Shown: positions 18,068 to 30,703, counted from the first letter of the stretch. The stretch is DNA of 64,000 nt from Chromobacterium sp. ATCC 53434 (GCF_002848345.1 NZ_CP025429.1:1054001-1118000), one strand, 5' to 3'. Numbers and translations are program-made. The notes: a model not told the origin generated them from the sequence alone.

Positions 18068-18128
18068 CGCATTCTCCGGTTGGGGGGGCATGGCGCCATG
18101 CCGGATTTATAGACACGGGAGCGGGATG

Positions 18129-18165
18129 AAAAAAACGCCGCGCCTCCGGATGGAGGGGCGGCGTT
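18129..18165 (-). terminator. Terminator of the DegP-like gene
   Basis: On the minus strand AACGCCGC-CCCTCC and GGAGG-CGCGGCG pair around ATCC, followed by seven Ts. Confidence 0.8.
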
Positions 18166-18185
18166 CTGTTTGGCGCGGCGCCGGC

Positions 18186-19673
18186 TCAGTCGGTGCGCAG
18201 CGCGATGTACAGCACCGATTCGCCGCGCTTGACCAGCAACGCGGCGTGGCCGCCGGCGCCGGCCAGCGCCTTCTCGAAGGCGGTGATGCTGGTGACGTCG
18301 CTCTGGTTCAGGCCGATGATGATGTCGCCGCTCTGAAGACCGGAGCGGGAAGCCGGACCTTGCGCTTTCTGGATCAGCAGGCCGCCGCGTATGCCGAGGT
18401 CGGCGCGCTGGTCCGGCGTCAGCTCGGACAGCGTCAGGCCCAGCTTGCCGAACTGGTAGCCCTGCGGTGTGTTGTCGTTGGACGGTTTGGCTGCGGCGCC
18501 GGCGTCGGGCGCCTGCTCCACCAGCGTGGCCTCCAGTGTCTTCTCGAAGCCCTTGCGCCACACCACCAGCTTGATCTTGGTGCCCGGGCCGAGCGCGCCG
18601 ACCAGCATGGGCAGGTCCTTGGAGCTGTCTATCGCCTGGCTGTTGAGCTTCAGGATGATGTCGCCGGCCTGCAGGCCGGCCTTGGCCGCCGGGCCTTTCG
18701 GATCGACGCGCACCACCAGCGCGCCGGCCGGGCGCGGCAGGCCGAACGACTGCGCCAGCTCCTGCGTCACTTCCTGGATATTGATGCCCAATTGGCCGCG
18801 GCTGACCTTGCCCTTGGTCTTCAGCTGGTCGGCCACCTGCATCGCCAGATCGATCGGAATGGCGAAGGAGATGCCCATGAAGCCGCCGGAGCGGCTGTAG
18901 ATCTGGGAGTTGATGCCGACCACTTCGCCGCGCAGATTGAACAGCGGGCCGCCGGAGTTGCCGGGGTTGATCGCCACGTCGGTCTGGATGAAGGGCACCA
19001 GCGTCTCGTCGGGCAGGCTGCGGCCCTTGGCCGAGACGATGCCGGCGGTGACGGTGTTGTCGAAGCCGAACGGCGCGCCGATCGCGGCCACCCATTCGCC
19101 GACCTTCAGGTCGGCCGGATTGCCTATCTTGGCCACCGGCAGATCGGCGGCGGCCACTTTCAGTAGCGCGACGTCACTGCGCTTGTCCAGGCCCACCAGC
19201 TTGGCGCGCAATTCGCGCTTGTCGGTCAGCGTGACGCGGATCTGGCCGCCGTCGGCGACCACGTGGGCATTGGTCAGGATGAAGCCGTCGCTGCTGATGA
19301 TGAAGCCGGAGCCGTAGGACACGCTTTCCTCGGGACCCTGCTGGTCCTGCTGGGGCGGCTGGTTCGGCATGAAGCGGCGGAAGAAGTCGTACAGCGGATC
19401 GTCTTCCGGCACCGGGAACGGCATATTGTTGCTGCTTTGCTGCGGGGCGGCGCTTTCGCGGCTGGCCTGGATGTTCACCACCGCCGGGCCGTCGCGGCTG
19501 ACCAGCTGGGTGAAGTCGGGCAGCAGCATGGCGACGCGGCCGTCCTGCTGCGCGGGAATGGCGACCGGAGCCGGCTGGCTGCTGCCCTTGACGAACTGCT
19601 CGATCCTGTCGCAGCCGGACAGTAACGACGCCGCGAGCAGCGCGCCGGCCATGATGCGAAAACTCGTTGTCAC
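18186..19673 (-). CDS. DegP/MucD-type periplasmic serine protease lipoprotein
   Basis: This 495-residue HtrA-family endoprotease/chaperone handles misfolded envelope proteins. I chose GTG at 19673 because AAAGGA is 6 nt upstream; the ORF could extend to 19853 without support. The N-terminus MTTSFRIMAGALLAASLLSGC carries a lipobox (LLSGC). The trypsin-like domain has the triad His (LTNAHVV), Asp (KRSDVALLK) and Ser (NPGNSGGPL). Two PDZ domains follow (GQLGINIQEVTQELA... and LGLTLSELTPDQRADLG...). The lipid anchor makes it more MucD/DO-like than soluble DegP. It is separate from any rpoE/mucA genes here. Confidence 0.9.
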   Translation of the reverse strand: MTTSFRIMAGALLAASLLSGCDRIEQFVKGSSQPAPVAIPAQQDGRVAMLLPDFTQLVSRDGPAVVNIQASRESAAPQQSSNNMPFPVPEDDPLYDFFRRFMPNQPPQQDQQGPEESVSYGSGFIISSDGFILTNAHVVADGGQIRVTLTDKRELRAKLVGLDKRSDVALLKVAAADLPVAKIGNPADLKVGEWVAAIGAPFGFDNTVTAGIVSAKGRSLPDETLVPFIQTDVAINPGNSGGPLFNLRGEVVGINSQIYSRSGGFMGISFAIPIDLAMQVADQLKTKGKVSRGQLGINIQEVTQELAQSFGLPRPAGALVVRVDPKGPAAKAGLQAGDIILKLNSQAIDSSKDLPMLVGALGPGTKIKLVVWRKGFEKTLEATLVEQAPDAGAAAKPSNDNTPQGYQFGKLGLTLSELTPDQRADLGIRGGLLIQKAQGPASRSGLQSGDIIIGLNQSDVTSITAFEKALAGAGGHAALLVKRGESVLYIALRTD

Positions 19674-19777
19674 TGGCGATCCTTTAAGCTGGCTGATTTT
19701 CGAAGACAAATGGGGGCGAGCACTGATTTTGCAAGCGTTTTCTTTTGATTGAAGCCCAGTTTTCCTCTGCGTTTTCA

Positions 19778-20410
19778 TCATAACGGTTTTGCCGGGTATT
19801 CGCAGAGGTCGGCGATGGCGCAGCGCTGGCATTCGGGTTTCCTGGCCTTGCACACATAGCGGCCGTGCAGGATCAGCCAGTGGTGGGCGTCCAGCTTGAA
19901 TTCGGCCGGCACGAACTTGACCAGCTTGTCCTCGACCTCGCGGACGTCCTTGCCCGGCGCGATGCGGGTGCGGTTGGCGACGCGGAAGATATGGGTGTCC
20001 ACCGCGATGGTCGGCTGGCCGAAGGCGGTGTTCAGCACCACATTGGCGGTCTTGCGGCCGACGCCCGGCAGCGCCTCCAGCGCCTCGCGCGTCTGCGGCA
20101 CCTCGCCGCCGTGCTTTTCCAGCAGCAGCCTGCAGGTGGCGATCACGTTCCTGGCCTTGGTCTTGTACAGGCCTATGGTCTTGATGTGCTCGGCCAGGCT
20201 TTCCTCGCCCAGCGCCAGCATCGCCGCCGGCGTGTTGGCCACCGGGTAGAGCCGGCGGGTGGCCTTGTTGACGCCGACGTCGGTGGCCTGCGCCGACAGC
20301 AGCACCGAGATCAGCAGCTCGAACGGCGTCGAGTATTCCAGTTCGGTGGTCGGATGGGGGGTGGCGTCGCGCAGCCTCTCGAAGATCTGTTGGCGTATGG
20401 CGGCGTTCAC
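19778..20410 (-). CDS. nth: Endonuclease III
   Basis: This 210-residue bifunctional DNA glycosylase/AP lyase acts on oxidised pyrimidines in base excision repair. It has the helix-hairpin-helix [21 protein letters not shown] with catalytic Lys and the [11 protein letters not shown]sp. At the C-terminus is the 4Fe-4S cysteine set C-x6-C-x2-C-x5-C ([17 protein letters not shown]). It starts at GTG, which overlaps the rsxB stop as GTGA, indicating translational coupling. The rsxB-nth pairing is common in proteobacteria. Confidence 0.95.
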   Translation of the reverse strand: MNAAIRQQIFERLRDATPHPTTELEYSTPFELLISVLLSAQATDVGVNKATRRLYPVANTPAAMLALGEESLAEHIKTIGLYKTKARNVIATCRLLLEKHGGEVPQTREALEALPGVGRKTANVVLNTAFGQPTIAVDTHIFRVANRTRIAPGKDVREVEDKLVKFVPAEFKLDAHHWLILHGRYVCKARKPECQRCAIADLCEYPAKPL

Positions 20411-21171
20411 TGTTGATCCTCGTCGGCGTCCGGCTGGGCGGCGCGCATCGCGGCGGCGCGCTCCATCGCCGCGCGTATCACCGCCATCTTGTCGGACGAG
20501 GCGGTGGCGGCCACCGGCGCCTGCTGCTTGGCGCGCTCCATCGCCTTGCGTATCAATTCGTTCTTGTCGACCATCGACGGGGCGGCCGGTGCCGGCGTGG
20601 CCGCCGCCGTCGGCGCGGGAGCCGGCACCGCGGCCCGCTCCGCCAGTCGCCTGGCCTTGTCGGCCGCGTCGCGGGTCTTGCGCGCCTGGCGGGCGTCGTG
20701 GCGCTTGCGCGCCAGGCTGGCGCGGGCCATCACCTGTTCGCGGCTGCCGTCGTCGGGACGCTCCACCGGCACCAGGTCTATGCAATCGACCGGACAGGGC
20801 GCCAGGCACAGCTCGCAGCCGGTGCACTCGTCGGCGATCACCGTGTGCATCTGCTTGGCCGCGCCGACGATGGCGTCGACCGGACAGGCCTGGATGCACA
20901 GCGTACAGCCTATGCAGCTGTCTTCGCGTATCACCGCCAGCGCGCGCGGCTTAGGCTGCGGGCGGTCGGGTTCGAACGGCAGCGCCGGCAGGTCCAGCAA
21001 GCGCGCCAAGGCCCGCACGCCGTCCTCGCCGCCGGGCGGGCAGCGGTTGATCGGGTCGCGGCCCGCCGCCAGCGCCTCGGCGTACGGACGGCAGCCGGCG
21101 TGGCCGCACTGACCGCACTGGGTCTGGGGCAGGAGGGCGTCGATCCGTTCGACGAGTGTGATGACGGCCAT
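20407..21171 (-). CDS. rsxB: RnfB/RsxB-type electron transport ferredoxin subunit
   Basis: This 254-residue iron-sulfur protein lacks the N-terminal membrane helix of full RnfB. It starts directly with the 4Fe-4S (Fes) domain [16 protein letters not shown]...NRCPPGG (residues 19-46). Two ferredoxin cluster motifs follow: [12 protein letters not shown] and [12 protein letters not shown]. The Lys/Arg/Ala-rich tail (about 145-254) contains two related stretches, [15 protein letters not shown] and [15 protein letters not shown]. The rest of the rnf operon is absent nearby, so this is a solitary RsxB-like protein probably reducing another Fe-S protein. Confidence 0.88.
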   Translation of the reverse strand: MAVITLVERIDALLPQTQCGQCGHAGCRPYAEALAAGRDPINRCPPGGEDGVRALARLLDLPALPFEPDRPQPKPRALAVIREDSCIGCTLCIQACPVDAIVGAAKQMHTVIADECTGCELCLAPCPVDCIDLVPVERPDDGSREQVMARASLARKRHDARQARKTRDAADKARRLAERAAVPAPAPTAAATPAPAAPSMVDKNELIRKAMERAKQQAPVAATASSDKMAVIRAAMERAAAMRAAQPDADEDQQ

Positions 21172-21197
21172 GCTGTCGGATTCCGCTTCAAAAACCG

Positions 21198-22124
21198 CTA
21201 ATTATCGTCTTTAGCCGTATCGGCTTCAACTCCGGCCGAAGCCGACGCGGCCGCGATTTGAGCGGACGCGCCGTCCAGCAGGATGTGACGCAGCCGCTCG
21301 GCGGCATCCGGCAGCGGCGTCTGCGCCCGCCACAGCGCCAGCTCCAGCCTGGGCAGCGGCGGCAGGCCGGACGCGGCCGGGTCCAGTGGCCGCAGGTCCG
21401 GCGGCAGGCCCAGCACCGTGCGGGCGCTGATGCCCAGTCCGGCGCGCACCGCCGACCACAGCCCGGCCAGGCTGCTGCCGCTGACCGCCACCCGCCACGG
21501 CTGGCCGGCCTGGTCCAGCGCGTCGCAGGCCTGGCGGCGCACCAGGCACGGCGCATCGAACATCGCCAGCGGCAACGGCCGGTCGGCGGACCGGCGCGGC
21601 GAGGCGGCGCCGGCGATCCAGCGCAGCGGCATCTGGCCCAGCTGGTCCTGGTGCGGCCACGGCGCGCCGTCGCTCCACAGCAGCGCCAGATCGAGCTCGC
21701 CCTGGCGCAGCGCCCGCTGCAAGTCCAGGCTGCGGCCCACTCGCACTTCCACATGCACGTCCGGACAGGCGCGGGCGAAGCGGCCCAGCGCGTCGGGCAG
21801 CAGGCCCTCGCCGAAGTCCTCGGCCAGTCCCAGCCGCACGCCGCCGGCGAGAAAGGCGCCGCCGACCGCCTGCAGCGCCTCGTCGTTCAACTCCAGCAGC
21901 CTGCGGGCGTAGGACAGCAGGATCTCGCCGGCCGGCGTCGGCTCCAGGCCGCGGCCGCTCTTTTGCAGTATCGGCGCGCCGGCCTGTTGTTCCAGCTTTT
22001 TCAATTGGGCGCTGACGGCGGAGGTCGAGCGGTGCAGCCGCTCGGCGGCGCGGGCGAAACCGGCGAGCTCGACGCCGCAGGCGAAGCTGTGCAGCGCGTC
22101 CAGGTCCAACAAGGTGCGACGCAT
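21198..22124 (-). CDS. LysR-family regulator of the adjacent divergent operon
   Basis: This 308-residue LysR protein has a helix-turn-helix in [43 protein letters not shown] (residues 7-50) and an effector domain from about residue 92 ([21 protein letters not shown]). It is divergent from the decarboxylase-like/tautomerase/DUF4865 operon with about 105 bp between them, the classic arrangement for an autoregulated LysR controlling its neighbour. The C-terminal 20 residues are low-complexity Ala/Ser. The ligand is unknown. Confidence 0.87.
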   Translation of the reverse strand: MRRTLLDLDALHSFACGVELAGFARAAERLHRSTSAVSAQLKKLEQQAGAPILQKSGRGLEPTPAGEILLSYARRLLELNDEALQAVGGAFLAGGVRLGLAEDFGEGLLPDALGRFARACPDVHVEVRVGRSLDLQRALRQGELDLALLWSDGAPWPHQDQLGQMPLRWIAGAASPRRSADRPLPLAMFDAPCLVRRQACDALDQAGQPWRVAVSGSSLAGLWSAVRAGLGISARTVLGLPPDLRPLDPAASGLPPLPRLELALWRAQTPLPDAAERLRHILLDGASAQIAAASASAGVEADTAKDDN

Positions 22125-22230
22125 GATGACTATCCTGATTTTTGGGATGGTTTGTAAAAATATATCCGATATTCAGCATTGATTGCCAGCACTACAGTAC
22201 AGGCATCGATACCCGACCCGTCAGGAGACC

Positions 22231-22548
22231 ATGATGTTTTCCGCAAGCGAAGCTTTGCCCCGGCTGGCGCCGAAGCTGGACCGGCTGACCCGCGACGTGT
22301 TGTTCGGCGATGTCTGGCAAGGCGCGGCGCTGACGCCGCGCGAACGCAGCCTGATCACCATCGCCGCGCTGCTGCCCCAATCCCGGCCGGCCGCGCTGGC
22401 GTTTCACCTGCGGCGCGGCCTGGACAACGGCCTGGCCGCCGGCGAGCTGGCTGAAATTCTGACCCACCTGGCCTTCTACGTCGGCTGGCCGGCGGCCACC
22501 GCCGCGCTGGAACAGCTGGACGCCGTCTTGGCCGAGCCATCGATATAA
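22231..22548 (+). CDS. Carboxymuconolactone decarboxylase family protein
   Basis: This 105-residue helical protein is of the CMD/PcaC-type family (LTPRERSLITIAALL, AFHLRRGLDNGLAAGELAEILTHLAFYVGWPAATAAL). The CxxC of AhpD peroxidases is absent, so a decarboxylase-like or unknown activity is more likely. AGGAG is 3 nt from the first ATG and 6 nt from the second (22234), so the latter may be the true start. It is the first gene of a three-gene operon with a tautomerase and a DUF4865 protein. Confidence 0.82.
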   Translation: MMFSASEALPRLAPKLDRLTRDVLFGDVWQGAALTPRERSLITIAALLPQSRPAALAFHLRRGLDNGLAAGELAEILTHLAFYVGWPAATAALEQLDAVLAEPSI

Positions 22549-22559
22549 CAGGAGAAGCC

Positions 22560-22964
22560 ATGCCTTACGCCCGCATTTCCCTCCATAGAGGCAAGTCGCC
22601 GCAGTATCTGCGCGCGCTGGCCGACGGCATCCACCAGGCGATGGTGGAGTGTTTCGCCGTGCCGCCGGCCGATCGCTTCCAGCTGATCCACCAGCACGAG
22701 CCGGGCGAGATGATCTTCGACCGCGATTACGCCGGCGGTCCGCGCTCCGACGACTTCACGCTGGTGGCGATACAGACCGGCCGGCCGCGCAGCGCCGAGG
22801 CCAAGGCCGCGCTGTACGCCAGGATGGCCGAATTGCTGGCGGCGTCGCCCGGTCTCGCGCCGGCCGACCTGATGGTGGTGGTCGGCGACGGCAAGATGGA
22901 GGACTGGTCGTTCAGCCATGGCCGCCAGGCGTCTCAATTGTCGCCGGAGGTGTTGAAACCATGA
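22560..22964 (+). CDS. Tautomerase family protein
   Basis: This 134-residue protein of the 4-oxalocrotonate tautomerase superfamily keeps the catalytic Pro directly after the initiator Met (MPYARISLHRGKS). LADGIHQAMVECFAVPPADRFQLI and FTLVAIQTGRP follow the double beta-alpha-beta pattern of the longer cis-CaaD-like/YusQ type. The substrate is unknown. It lies in the operon between the CMD gene (11 nt gap) and DUF4865 (ATGA overlap). Confidence 0.85.
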   Translation: MPYARISLHRGKSPQYLRALADGIHQAMVECFAVPPADRFQLIHQHEPGEMIFDRDYAGGPRSDDFTLVAIQTGRPRSAEAKAALYARMAELLAASPGLAPADLMVVVGDGKMEDWSFSHGRQASQLSPEVLKP

Positions 22965-23527
22965 TCGCGATGCGATACCGGATCGCGCTGCCGGCCGACT
23001 ATCCGATGGAAATCATCGAACGACGCATCGTCGAGCGCGGCCATCTGACCGACGGCCTGCCCGGCCTGGGCCTCAAAGCGTATCTGTACAGCCGCGCGGG
23101 CGAGCATGGCGCCGTGGCGAACGCCTATGCGCCGTTCTATCTGTGGCGGCGTTCGGAAGGCTTGCGCGACTTCCTGTCCGGGCCCGGCTTCGCCGCGTTG
23201 TGCGCGTCGTTCGGCCGGCCGGCGGTGGAGAGCGCGGCGGCCTGGTTCGGCGAGTGGCGCGACCAGGTGGCCGAGGCGCGTTACGCGACGGTGGAGACGT
23301 TGCCGATCACGGCGGGGACGGACATGGACGCGCTGCGGCGGGAGCAGCGGAACTGGCTGGCCGGCCAGTGGGACCGGGATGGCGCGCTGGCCGTCGCGGC
23401 GGCTTTCGATCCGGCGAACTGGACGCTGCGCCGCCTGGTCTTGTCGCGGTTGCCGCCCGATCCGCCAGGGCGCGGCGCCGTCGAATGCTATCGGGTCGGG
23501 CGGGTCTCGATCGGCGCGCCGGTCTGA
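22961..23527 (+). CDS. DUF4865 family protein
   Basis: This 188-residue protein has the DUF4865 pattern: MRYRIALPADYPMEIIERRIVERGHLTDGLPGLGLKAYLYSRAG at the N-terminus, then YAPFYLWRRSEGLRDFLSGPGFAALCASFGRPAVESW-like segments. It looks like a dimeric alpha-beta-barrel-type small enzyme. Function is not established. The ATG overlaps the tautomerase stop, so the two are translationally coupled. The same LysR-CMD-tautomerase-DUF4865 set occurs elsewhere in bacteria. Confidence 0.82.
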   Translation: MIAMRYRIALPADYPMEIIERRIVERGHLTDGLPGLGLKAYLYSRAGEHGAVANAYAPFYLWRRSEGLRDFLSGPGFAALCASFGRPAVESAAAWFGEWRDQVAEARYATVETLPITAGTDMDALRREQRNWLAGQWDRDGALAVAAAFDPANWTLRRLVLSRLPPDPPGRGAVECYRVGRVSIGAPV

Positions 23528-23619
23528 CGGACGATTGTAAAAAAATGGACAAGGCGGTTTGGCCGAATGCACAGGTGCTCTATGGTAAAAGGACCTGAGT
23601 TTGATCGTGAGCCGCCGTC

Positions 23620-25509
23620 ATGAAGATCGCCCATAAAGCCGGACTGATTTCCGCCCTGGTGCTGGCCGCCACTTTGTCCACATTGTCTTGGTTGCAATAT
23701 CTGAGCGTTGCCGACAGCATACGCACCGGCAAGGAGCAGGAGGTGGTCCAGAGCAGCCAGGTGCTGGCCGGGCAGATCGCCAACTGGTTGAACGGCAAGC
23801 TGTCGCAGATTCAGCTGATGTCGGAAACCATAGATTCCAATTTCAGCGGCGAACGCATCCTGGAGGTGTTTCAGCGGCCGATGCTGAAGAACGAATTCAA
23901 GCTGGTGTTCGGCGGCCTGGACAGCGACGGCAAGAAAATCTCCAACGACCCGTCGTGGAATCCGCCGCCGACCTGGGACGCCCGCAAGCGGCCGTGGTAT
24001 CCGGTGGCCAAGGCGGCGGCCGGCGTCGGCCTGACCGACCCGTACCCGGACGCCGCGTCCGGCGAAATCCTGATCTCGGTGGTGGCCAAGCTGACCGACA
24101 AGGGCGCGTTCAAGGGCGCTTTCGGCGGCGACCTCAGCCTGAAGACGGTGTCGGAGGCGCTGAATACCGCCACCTTCAACGGCGCCGGCTACGCCTTCCT
24201 GCTGTCGGCCGACGGCAAGATCATCAGCCATCCGGACGCCAAGCTGAACGGCAAGAGCATCGCCGATCTGTTCGGCGGCACGGCGCCGGCGCTGGACGAC
24301 AAGGTGCAGGAGGTGGTGGTCGACGGCCATAGGCTGATGGTGGCCTTCCATCCGCTGGAGAAGCTGCAGGCGGCCAAGTGGCTGGTCGGCGTGGTGCTGG
24401 ACGAGGACAAGGTGATGGCCGAGGCGCGGCAGATAGGCTGGCGCGGGCTGTGGGGCGCGGTGATCGGCGTGGTGCTGAGCATGGCGATATTGAGCAGCTT
24501 GATGCAGCAGATCCTGCGGCGGCCGCTGCAGCAGCTGAAGCATTCGCTGACCGAACTCAACAGCGGCAACGGCGACCTGACCCGCCGCGTCGACGAGTCG
24601 TCCAGCGACGAGTTCGGCGAGGTGGCGCGCGAGCTGAACCGCTTCATCGCCTATTTGCAGCGGCTGATCGGCGATATCCGCCAGATTTCGACCCGGGTCT
24701 CGCTGGGCGCCGAGCAGAGCGCCGGCGAGGCGCGGCAGAGCAGCGGCGAGGCCAGCCGCCTGCAGCAGGAGTTGGAGCAATTGGTGACGGCCATCCGCCA
24801 GATGGCCGAGGCCGCCGGCGAGATGACGTCGAACGCCGGCGCGGTGGCCGAGGCCGCGCGGCTGGCGCACGAGGAAACCGGCAGCCGGGTGGCGCTGGTG
24901 ACCCAGTCCAGCCAGGCGATACGCCGGCTGGCCGACACGCTGGACGAGACCTCGCATTCGATGAACGAGTTGGCCGAGTTCAGCAAGAACATCGAGTCCA
25001 TCGTCAGGGTGATCACCGGCGTGGCCGAGCAGACTAATCTGTTGGCGCTGAACGCGGCGATCGAGGCGGCGCGGGCCGGCGAGATGGGACGCGGCTTCGC
25101 CGTCGTCGCCGACGAGGTGCGCAAGCTGGCCTCGCAGACCCAGCAGGCGACGCAGGAGATCCGCACGATGATAGAGCAGCTGCAGCGCGGCGTCGGCGAG
25201 GCCCGGCAGAAGATGGACGAAAGCCGCGAGCGCGCCAGCAGCACGGTCAAGGACGCCGAGCAGATCAGCGACATGCTGTTGCGCATCCAGGACGTGATTT
25301 CCGATATCAACGCCAAGAACGGCGAGATCGCCGGCGCCGTCGACCGTCAGAGCCGGATGACGCAGGAGATCAACGACAGCGCCGGCAATATCCAGCACAT
25401 AGGCCAGCGCGTCAGCGACGCGGCCCAGGTGCAATTGCAGCACTGCAACGACACCGCCACCGACGTTGCCGAGCAGGACAAGATGATAGGACGGTTCCGG
25501 CTGGAATGA
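23620..25509 (+). CDS. Methyl-accepting chemotaxis protein with double-Cache sensor
   Basis: This 629-residue transmembrane chemoreceptor has helix 1 at about residues 8-28 and a periplasmic dCache_1 domain to about 275. That domain contains [35 protein letters not shown], close to the R-x-W-Y amino-acid-sensing pattern but with Trp where the usual upstream Tyr would be. Helix 2 (about 282-300), HAMP and the cytoplasmic signalling hairpin follow, with [34 protein letters not shown]. No C-terminal CheR-binding pentapeptide is present. A weak sigma-28-like pair (AAAA 23542-23545, GCCGAATG 23562-23569) precedes it. Confidence 0.93.
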   Translation: MKIAHKAGLISALVLAATLSTLSWLQYLSVADSIRTGKEQEVVQSSQVLAGQIANWLNGKLSQIQLMSETIDSNFSGERILEVFQRPMLKNEFKLVFGGLDSDGKKISNDPSWNPPPTWDARKRPWYPVAKAAAGVGLTDPYPDAASGEILISVVAKLTDKGAFKGAFGGDLSLKTVSEALNTATFNGAGYAFLLSADGKIISHPDAKLNGKSIADLFGGTAPALDDKVQEVVVDGHRLMVAFHPLEKLQAAKWLVGVVLDEDKVMAEARQIGWRGLWGAVIGVVLSMAILSSLMQQILRRPLQQLKHSLTELNSGNGDLTRRVDESSSDEFGEVARELNRFIAYLQRLIGDIRQISTRVSLGAEQSAGEARQSSGEASRLQQELEQLVTAIRQMAEAAGEMTSNAGAVAEAARLAHEETGSRVALVTQSSQAIRRLADTLDETSHSMNELAEFSKNIESIVRVITGVAEQTNLLALNAAIEAARAGEMGRGFAVVADEVRKLASQTQQATQEIRTMIEQLQRGVGEARQKMDESRERASSTVKDAEQISDMLLRIQDVISDINAKNGEIAGAVDRQSRMTQEINDSAGNIQHIGQRVSDAAQVQLQHCNDTATDVAEQDKMIGRFRLE

Positions 25510-25530
25510 GCCGTTCCGCCGCCGCGATGC

Positions 25531-25558
25531 CAAGCCGGGGCTGATGCCCCGGCTTTTT
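25531..25558 (+). terminator. Terminator of the chemoreceptor gene
   Basis: A 9-bp stem AGCCGGGGC/GCCCCGGCT with loop TGAT is followed by TTTTT. Confidence 0.85.
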
Positions 25559-25598
25559 CATGCGATGGCGGCTCCGGCATGGCGCGCCGGAACGCGGT

Positions 25599-26546
25599 TC
25601 AGATCGGCACGAACAGCGACAGCCAGGCGTTCCAGCCGGCCGTGCGGTTCTTCGCGTCGAATTCGTCGTAGGCCTTCAGATTGGCGTACCACTTCTTCTT
25701 GCCGACCTGGAAGAAGTAGCCGATCTGCGGACCCAGGCCGGCCACCCGCGACTTCAGGTCCTGCCGGCCGAGGCCGGGACCGGTATCGTTGTCCAACTGG
25801 TGGTAGGCGTAGCCGACCAGGCCGATGTGGAAGTCCTCGTTGAGGAACTGCGACAGCGAGACGTCCAGATGGGCGTCGGTGCCGTTGCGGTAGTCGGTGT
25901 CCGGGTTCTTCTGGTTGAAGGTCAGGCCCAGCACGGCGGAAAACTCCAGGCCGGACGTGGTGTTCAGATAGCTGTAGCCGCCGCCGGCGTCATAGGACCA
26001 GTGGTTCAGTCCCAGGTTGGCGGCGCGGTTCGGGTCATAGGCGCCGACCGGCACGCCCATCGTCGCGTAGGCCAGATAGTTGTGATTGCCGGCATTCCAT
26101 TTCAGCGTCGCCATCGGATACAGATCGCCGAAGCCGTCGCGACTGTCGTCGCTGCTGGCCGAACGGGTCCGGCCGCTCGCCGACGTGGAGGCCACGCTGT
26201 CGTAGACATCGGTGCGGCCGTACAGGCCGGTCAGCGATATCGCCGCCTGCGCGCCGGCCACCGGCGTGGCGAAGGTGTAGGTCGGCGCGACGAACAACGT
26301 GTCGCTGGGCGTGCTCAGCTGGGTGTCGGTCACCCGGCCGCGCCGGTTCTGATTGCGGGTCTCCGAGTTGGCGTAGGCGTGGTAGCCGCTGAAGGTCCAC
26401 GACCAGCCGGGATCGTTGGCGACGGCGGCGAAGGTGCCGAGCTGGCCGGGCAGCCAGAAGCTCAGTCCGCCTTCGTCGGCTTGGGCCGGAGCGGCGGCGA
26501 GGGCGGCGGCCGCGAGGCAGAGCAGGGCGGGGACGGTCTTTTTCAT
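25599..26546 (-). CDS. Outer-membrane beta-barrel transporter-like protein (Phenol_MetA_deg/SphA type)
   Basis: This 315-residue exported protein has a signal peptide ending near AAPAQA-DEGG. Alternating aromatic beta-strands (GTFAAVANDPGWSWTFSGYHAYANS, YLAYATMGVPVGAYDPNRAANLGLNHWSYDAGGGYSYL) resemble the MetA-pathway/SphA outer-membrane family. The C-terminus GWNAWLSLFVPI ends in a hydrophobic strand as expected for a barrel. Members are implicated in uptake of aromatic or hydrophobic compounds. It stands alone, with acs upstream on the same strand behind a terminator. Confidence 0.78.
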   Translation of the reverse strand: MKKTVPALLCLAAAALAAAPAQADEGGLSFWLPGQLGTFAAVANDPGWSWTFSGYHAYANSETRNQNRRGRVTDTQLSTPSDTLFVAPTYTFATPVAGAQAAISLTGLYGRTDVYDSVASTSASGRTRSASSDDSRDGFGDLYPMATLKWNAGNHNYLAYATMGVPVGAYDPNRAANLGLNHWSYDAGGGYSYLNTTSGLEFSAVLGLTFNQKNPDTDYRNGTDAHLDVSLSQFLNEDFHIGLVGYAYHQLDNDTGPGLGRQDLKSRVAGLGPQIGYFFQVGKKKWYANLKAYDEFDAKNRTAGWNAWLSLFVPI

Positions 26547-26632
26547 GGCGGAGACTCTTGCGGTATGGCCGGGTGGCATGCCATTGGAGTGTCGCACACT
26601 ATCGTTGCAGCGAGTAGCGGACGGAGGATGGG

Positions 26633-26661
26633 AAAAGCCGGAGCCGCGAGGCGGCCCCGGC
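26633..26661 (-). terminator. Terminator after acs
   Basis: On the minus strand GCCGGGGCCGC and GCGGCTCCGGC form an 11-bp stem with a CTC loop, followed by TTTT, just after the acs stop. Confidence 0.7.
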
Positions 26662-26676
26662 TGCGGGACGGACGTT

Positions 26677-28641
<1,965 letters not shown>

Positions 28642-28715
28642 ACGTGTTTCTCCAGAGTCTTTGGTGTTGTCGCCGCGCGCGGCCGGCGCGCGCGGCGTGT
28701 CAATGATGATGACAT

Positions 28716-30398
28716 TTAATGTTTGCTGGCGCCACTGGCCCCGATGCCGGTCATCGCCCTGACGTACTGGGCGTCGAACTTGGCTTTTTCCTCAGCGGCC
28801 TGGCGCGAGGTGTCCAGCACCGAGACCAGCCAGGTGACGAGGAAGGCCAGCGTCATCGAGAAGATGGCCGGGTTCTTGTACGGGAACACCGCGTGCTCGT
28901 GCTTCAGCACCTCGACCCATACCGTCGGTCCCAGCACGATCAGCACCACCGCGGTCAACAGGCCCACCAGGCCGCCGACCACCGCGCCGCGGGTGGTCAG
29001 GCCCCGCCAGAACATCGACAGGAACAGCACCGGAAAGTTGGCGGAGGCGGCGATGGAGAAGGCCAGGCCCACCATGAAGGCGATGTTCTGCTTCTCGAAC
29101 ACCAGGCCCAGCACGATGGCCACGACGCCCAGCACCACGGTGGTGATCTTGGAGACGCGGATCTCGTCGGTCTCGTTGGCGTGGCCGTGCTTGATCACGC
29201 TGGCGTACAGGTCGTGCGACACCGCCGACGCGCCGGACAGCGCCAGGCCGGCCACCACCGCCAGGATGGTGGCGAAGGCGACGGCGGAGATGAAGCCGAG
29301 GAAGATGTCGCCGCCGACGGCGTTGGCCAGATGGATGGCCGCCATATTGCTGCCGCCCACCAGCTGGTGCACTTCCTTGCCGCCCTTGGTCACCGTCTCC
29401 ATCATCCCCGGCTGGTTCAGCACCAGCATGATGGCGCCGAAGCCGATGATGAAGGTCAGGATGTAGAAGTAGCCGATGAAGCCGGTGGCGAAGAACACCG
29501 ACTTGCGGGCTTCCTTGGCGTCGGCGACGGTGAAGAAGCGCATCAGGATGTGCGGCAGGCCGGCGGTGCCGAACATCAGCGCCAGGCCCAGCGAGATCGA
29601 GTCGATCGGATCGGCCTTGCCCGGCGCCATGATGGCGACGCCCTTGCTGTGCGCGGCCACCGCTCGCTCGAACATCACTTCGGGACTGAAGCCGACGGTG
29701 GCCAGCACCATGATGGCCATGAAAGTGGCGCCGGACAGCAGCAGCACCGCCTTGATGATCTGCACCCAGGTGGTGGCCAGCATGCCGCCGAACAGCACGT
29801 AGCACACCATCAGCACGCCGACCAGCAGCACCGCCGAGCCGTAGCTCATGCCGAACAAGAGCTGGATCAGCTTGCCGGCGCCGACCATCTGCGCGATCAG
29901 GTAGATGGACACCACCACCAGCGTCGACAGCGCGGCGAAGCTGCGCACCGGCATCTGTCCCAGCCGGTAGGAGGCGACGTCGGCGAAAGTGTATTTGCCG
30001 AGGTTGCGCAGCCGTTCGGCCACCAGGAACAGGATGATGGGCCAGCCGACCAGGAAGCCCATCGAGTAGATCAGGCCGTCGTAGCCCTTGTCGAACACCA
30101 GCGCGGAAATGCCCAGAAAGGACGCCGCCGACATATAGTCGCCGGCGATGGCCAGGCCGTTCTGGAAGCCGGTGATGCCGCCGCCGGCGGCGTAGAAGTC
30201 CTTGGCCGACTTGGTGCGGCGGGCCGCCCAGTAGGTCACGCCCAGCGTCAGCGCGACGAAGAGGAAGAACATGATCACGGCGTGCCAGTTGGTCGGCTGG
30301 CGCTTGACGTCGCCTTCGATCGCGCCGGCCGCCCAGCAAAGCGCCGGCGCCAGCGCCGCGATGCCGGCGGCCAGTTGCAGTTTGAGCTGTCGCATCAC
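28716..30398 (-). CDS. actP: Acetate/cation symporter
   Basis: This 560-residue sodium:solute symporter family protein has 13 predicted helices and an N-terminal signal-like segment ([17 protein letters not shown]). ActP hallmarks are [37 protein letters not shown] and [26 protein letters not shown]. It imports acetate and related short carboxylates. The start is GTG 30398 or the adjacent ATG 30395; both follow GAGGAG. The GTG overlaps the DUF485 stop. Confidence 0.94.
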   Translation of the reverse strand: MMRQLKLQLAAGIAALAPALCWAAGAIEGDVKRQPTNWHAVIMFFLFVALTLGVTYWAARRTKSAKDFYAAGGGITGFQNGLAIAGDYMSAASFLGISALVFDKGYDGLIYSMGFLVGWPIILFLVAERLRNLGKYTFADVASYRLGQMPVRSFAALSTLVVVSIYLIAQMVGAGKLIQLLFGMSYGSAVLLVGVLMVCYVLFGGMLATTWVQIIKAVLLLSGATFMAIMVLATVGFSPEVMFERAVAAHSKGVAIMAPGKADPIDSISLGLALMFGTAGLPHILMRFFTVADAKEARKSVFFATGFIGYFYILTFIIGFGAIMLVLNQPGMMETVTKGGKEVHQLVGGSNMAAIHLANAVGGDIFLGFISAVAFATILAVVAGLALSGASAVSHDLYASVIKHGHANETDEIRVSKITTVVLGVVAIVLGLVFEKQNIAFMVGLAFSIAASANFPVLFLSMFWRGLTTRGAVVGGLVGLLTAVVLIVLGPTVWVEVLKHEHAVFPYKNPAIFSMTLAFLVTWLVSVLDTSRQAAEEKAKFDAQYVRAMTGIGASGASKH

Positions 30399-30703
30399 TT
30401 GGACTCCTCGACGATCTGCTGGGTCAGCGGGTCGAACTCGCGGTTGGCGCGGCGCACATAGATGCCGGTCAGCACGAAGGCCGACAGGATGATGCCGACG
30501 CCGATCGGAATGCCCACCGTCATCGTGGCGCCGTCGTACAGCGGCTTGCCCAGCAGCGACGGGTCGAAAGCCAGCACCAGAATGTAGCCGTAGTAGATGA
30601 CCAGCATGACGATGGCCAGTGTCCAGCCCAGGCCGGTCTTTTTGTGGACCAGTTCCAGATACTTCGGATTGGACTGGATTTTTTGCAGCATCTCCTCATT
30701 CAT
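30395..30703 (-). CDS. yjcH: DUF485 membrane protein (YjcH)
   Basis: This 102-residue protein has two membrane helices (about 28-48 and 62-84) and the DUF485 pattern [41 protein letters not shown]. It is almost always encoded just before actP and may assist the symporter. Its stop overlaps the actP start. The AT-rich region upstream (30704-30900) is the likely promoter. Confidence 0.93.
   Translation of the reverse strand: MNEEMLQKIQSNPKYLELVHKKTGLGWTLAIVMLVIYYGYILVLAFDPSLLGKPLYDGATMTVGIPIGVGIILSAFVLTGIYVRRANREFDPLTQQIVEESK

Noticed and set aside
19674..19853. 60-residue N-terminal extension of the DegP-like protease
   Set aside because: The extension is basic and unlike a signal sequence. 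The GTG at 19673 has AAAGGA upstream and gives a proper lipoprotein signal.
23538..23569. Sigma-28 promoter before the chemoreceptor
   Set aside because: The GCCGAATG half is good, but the upstream element is only an A-run and exact TAAA sits at the wrong spacing. It is kept as a remark in the gene entry, not as a feature.
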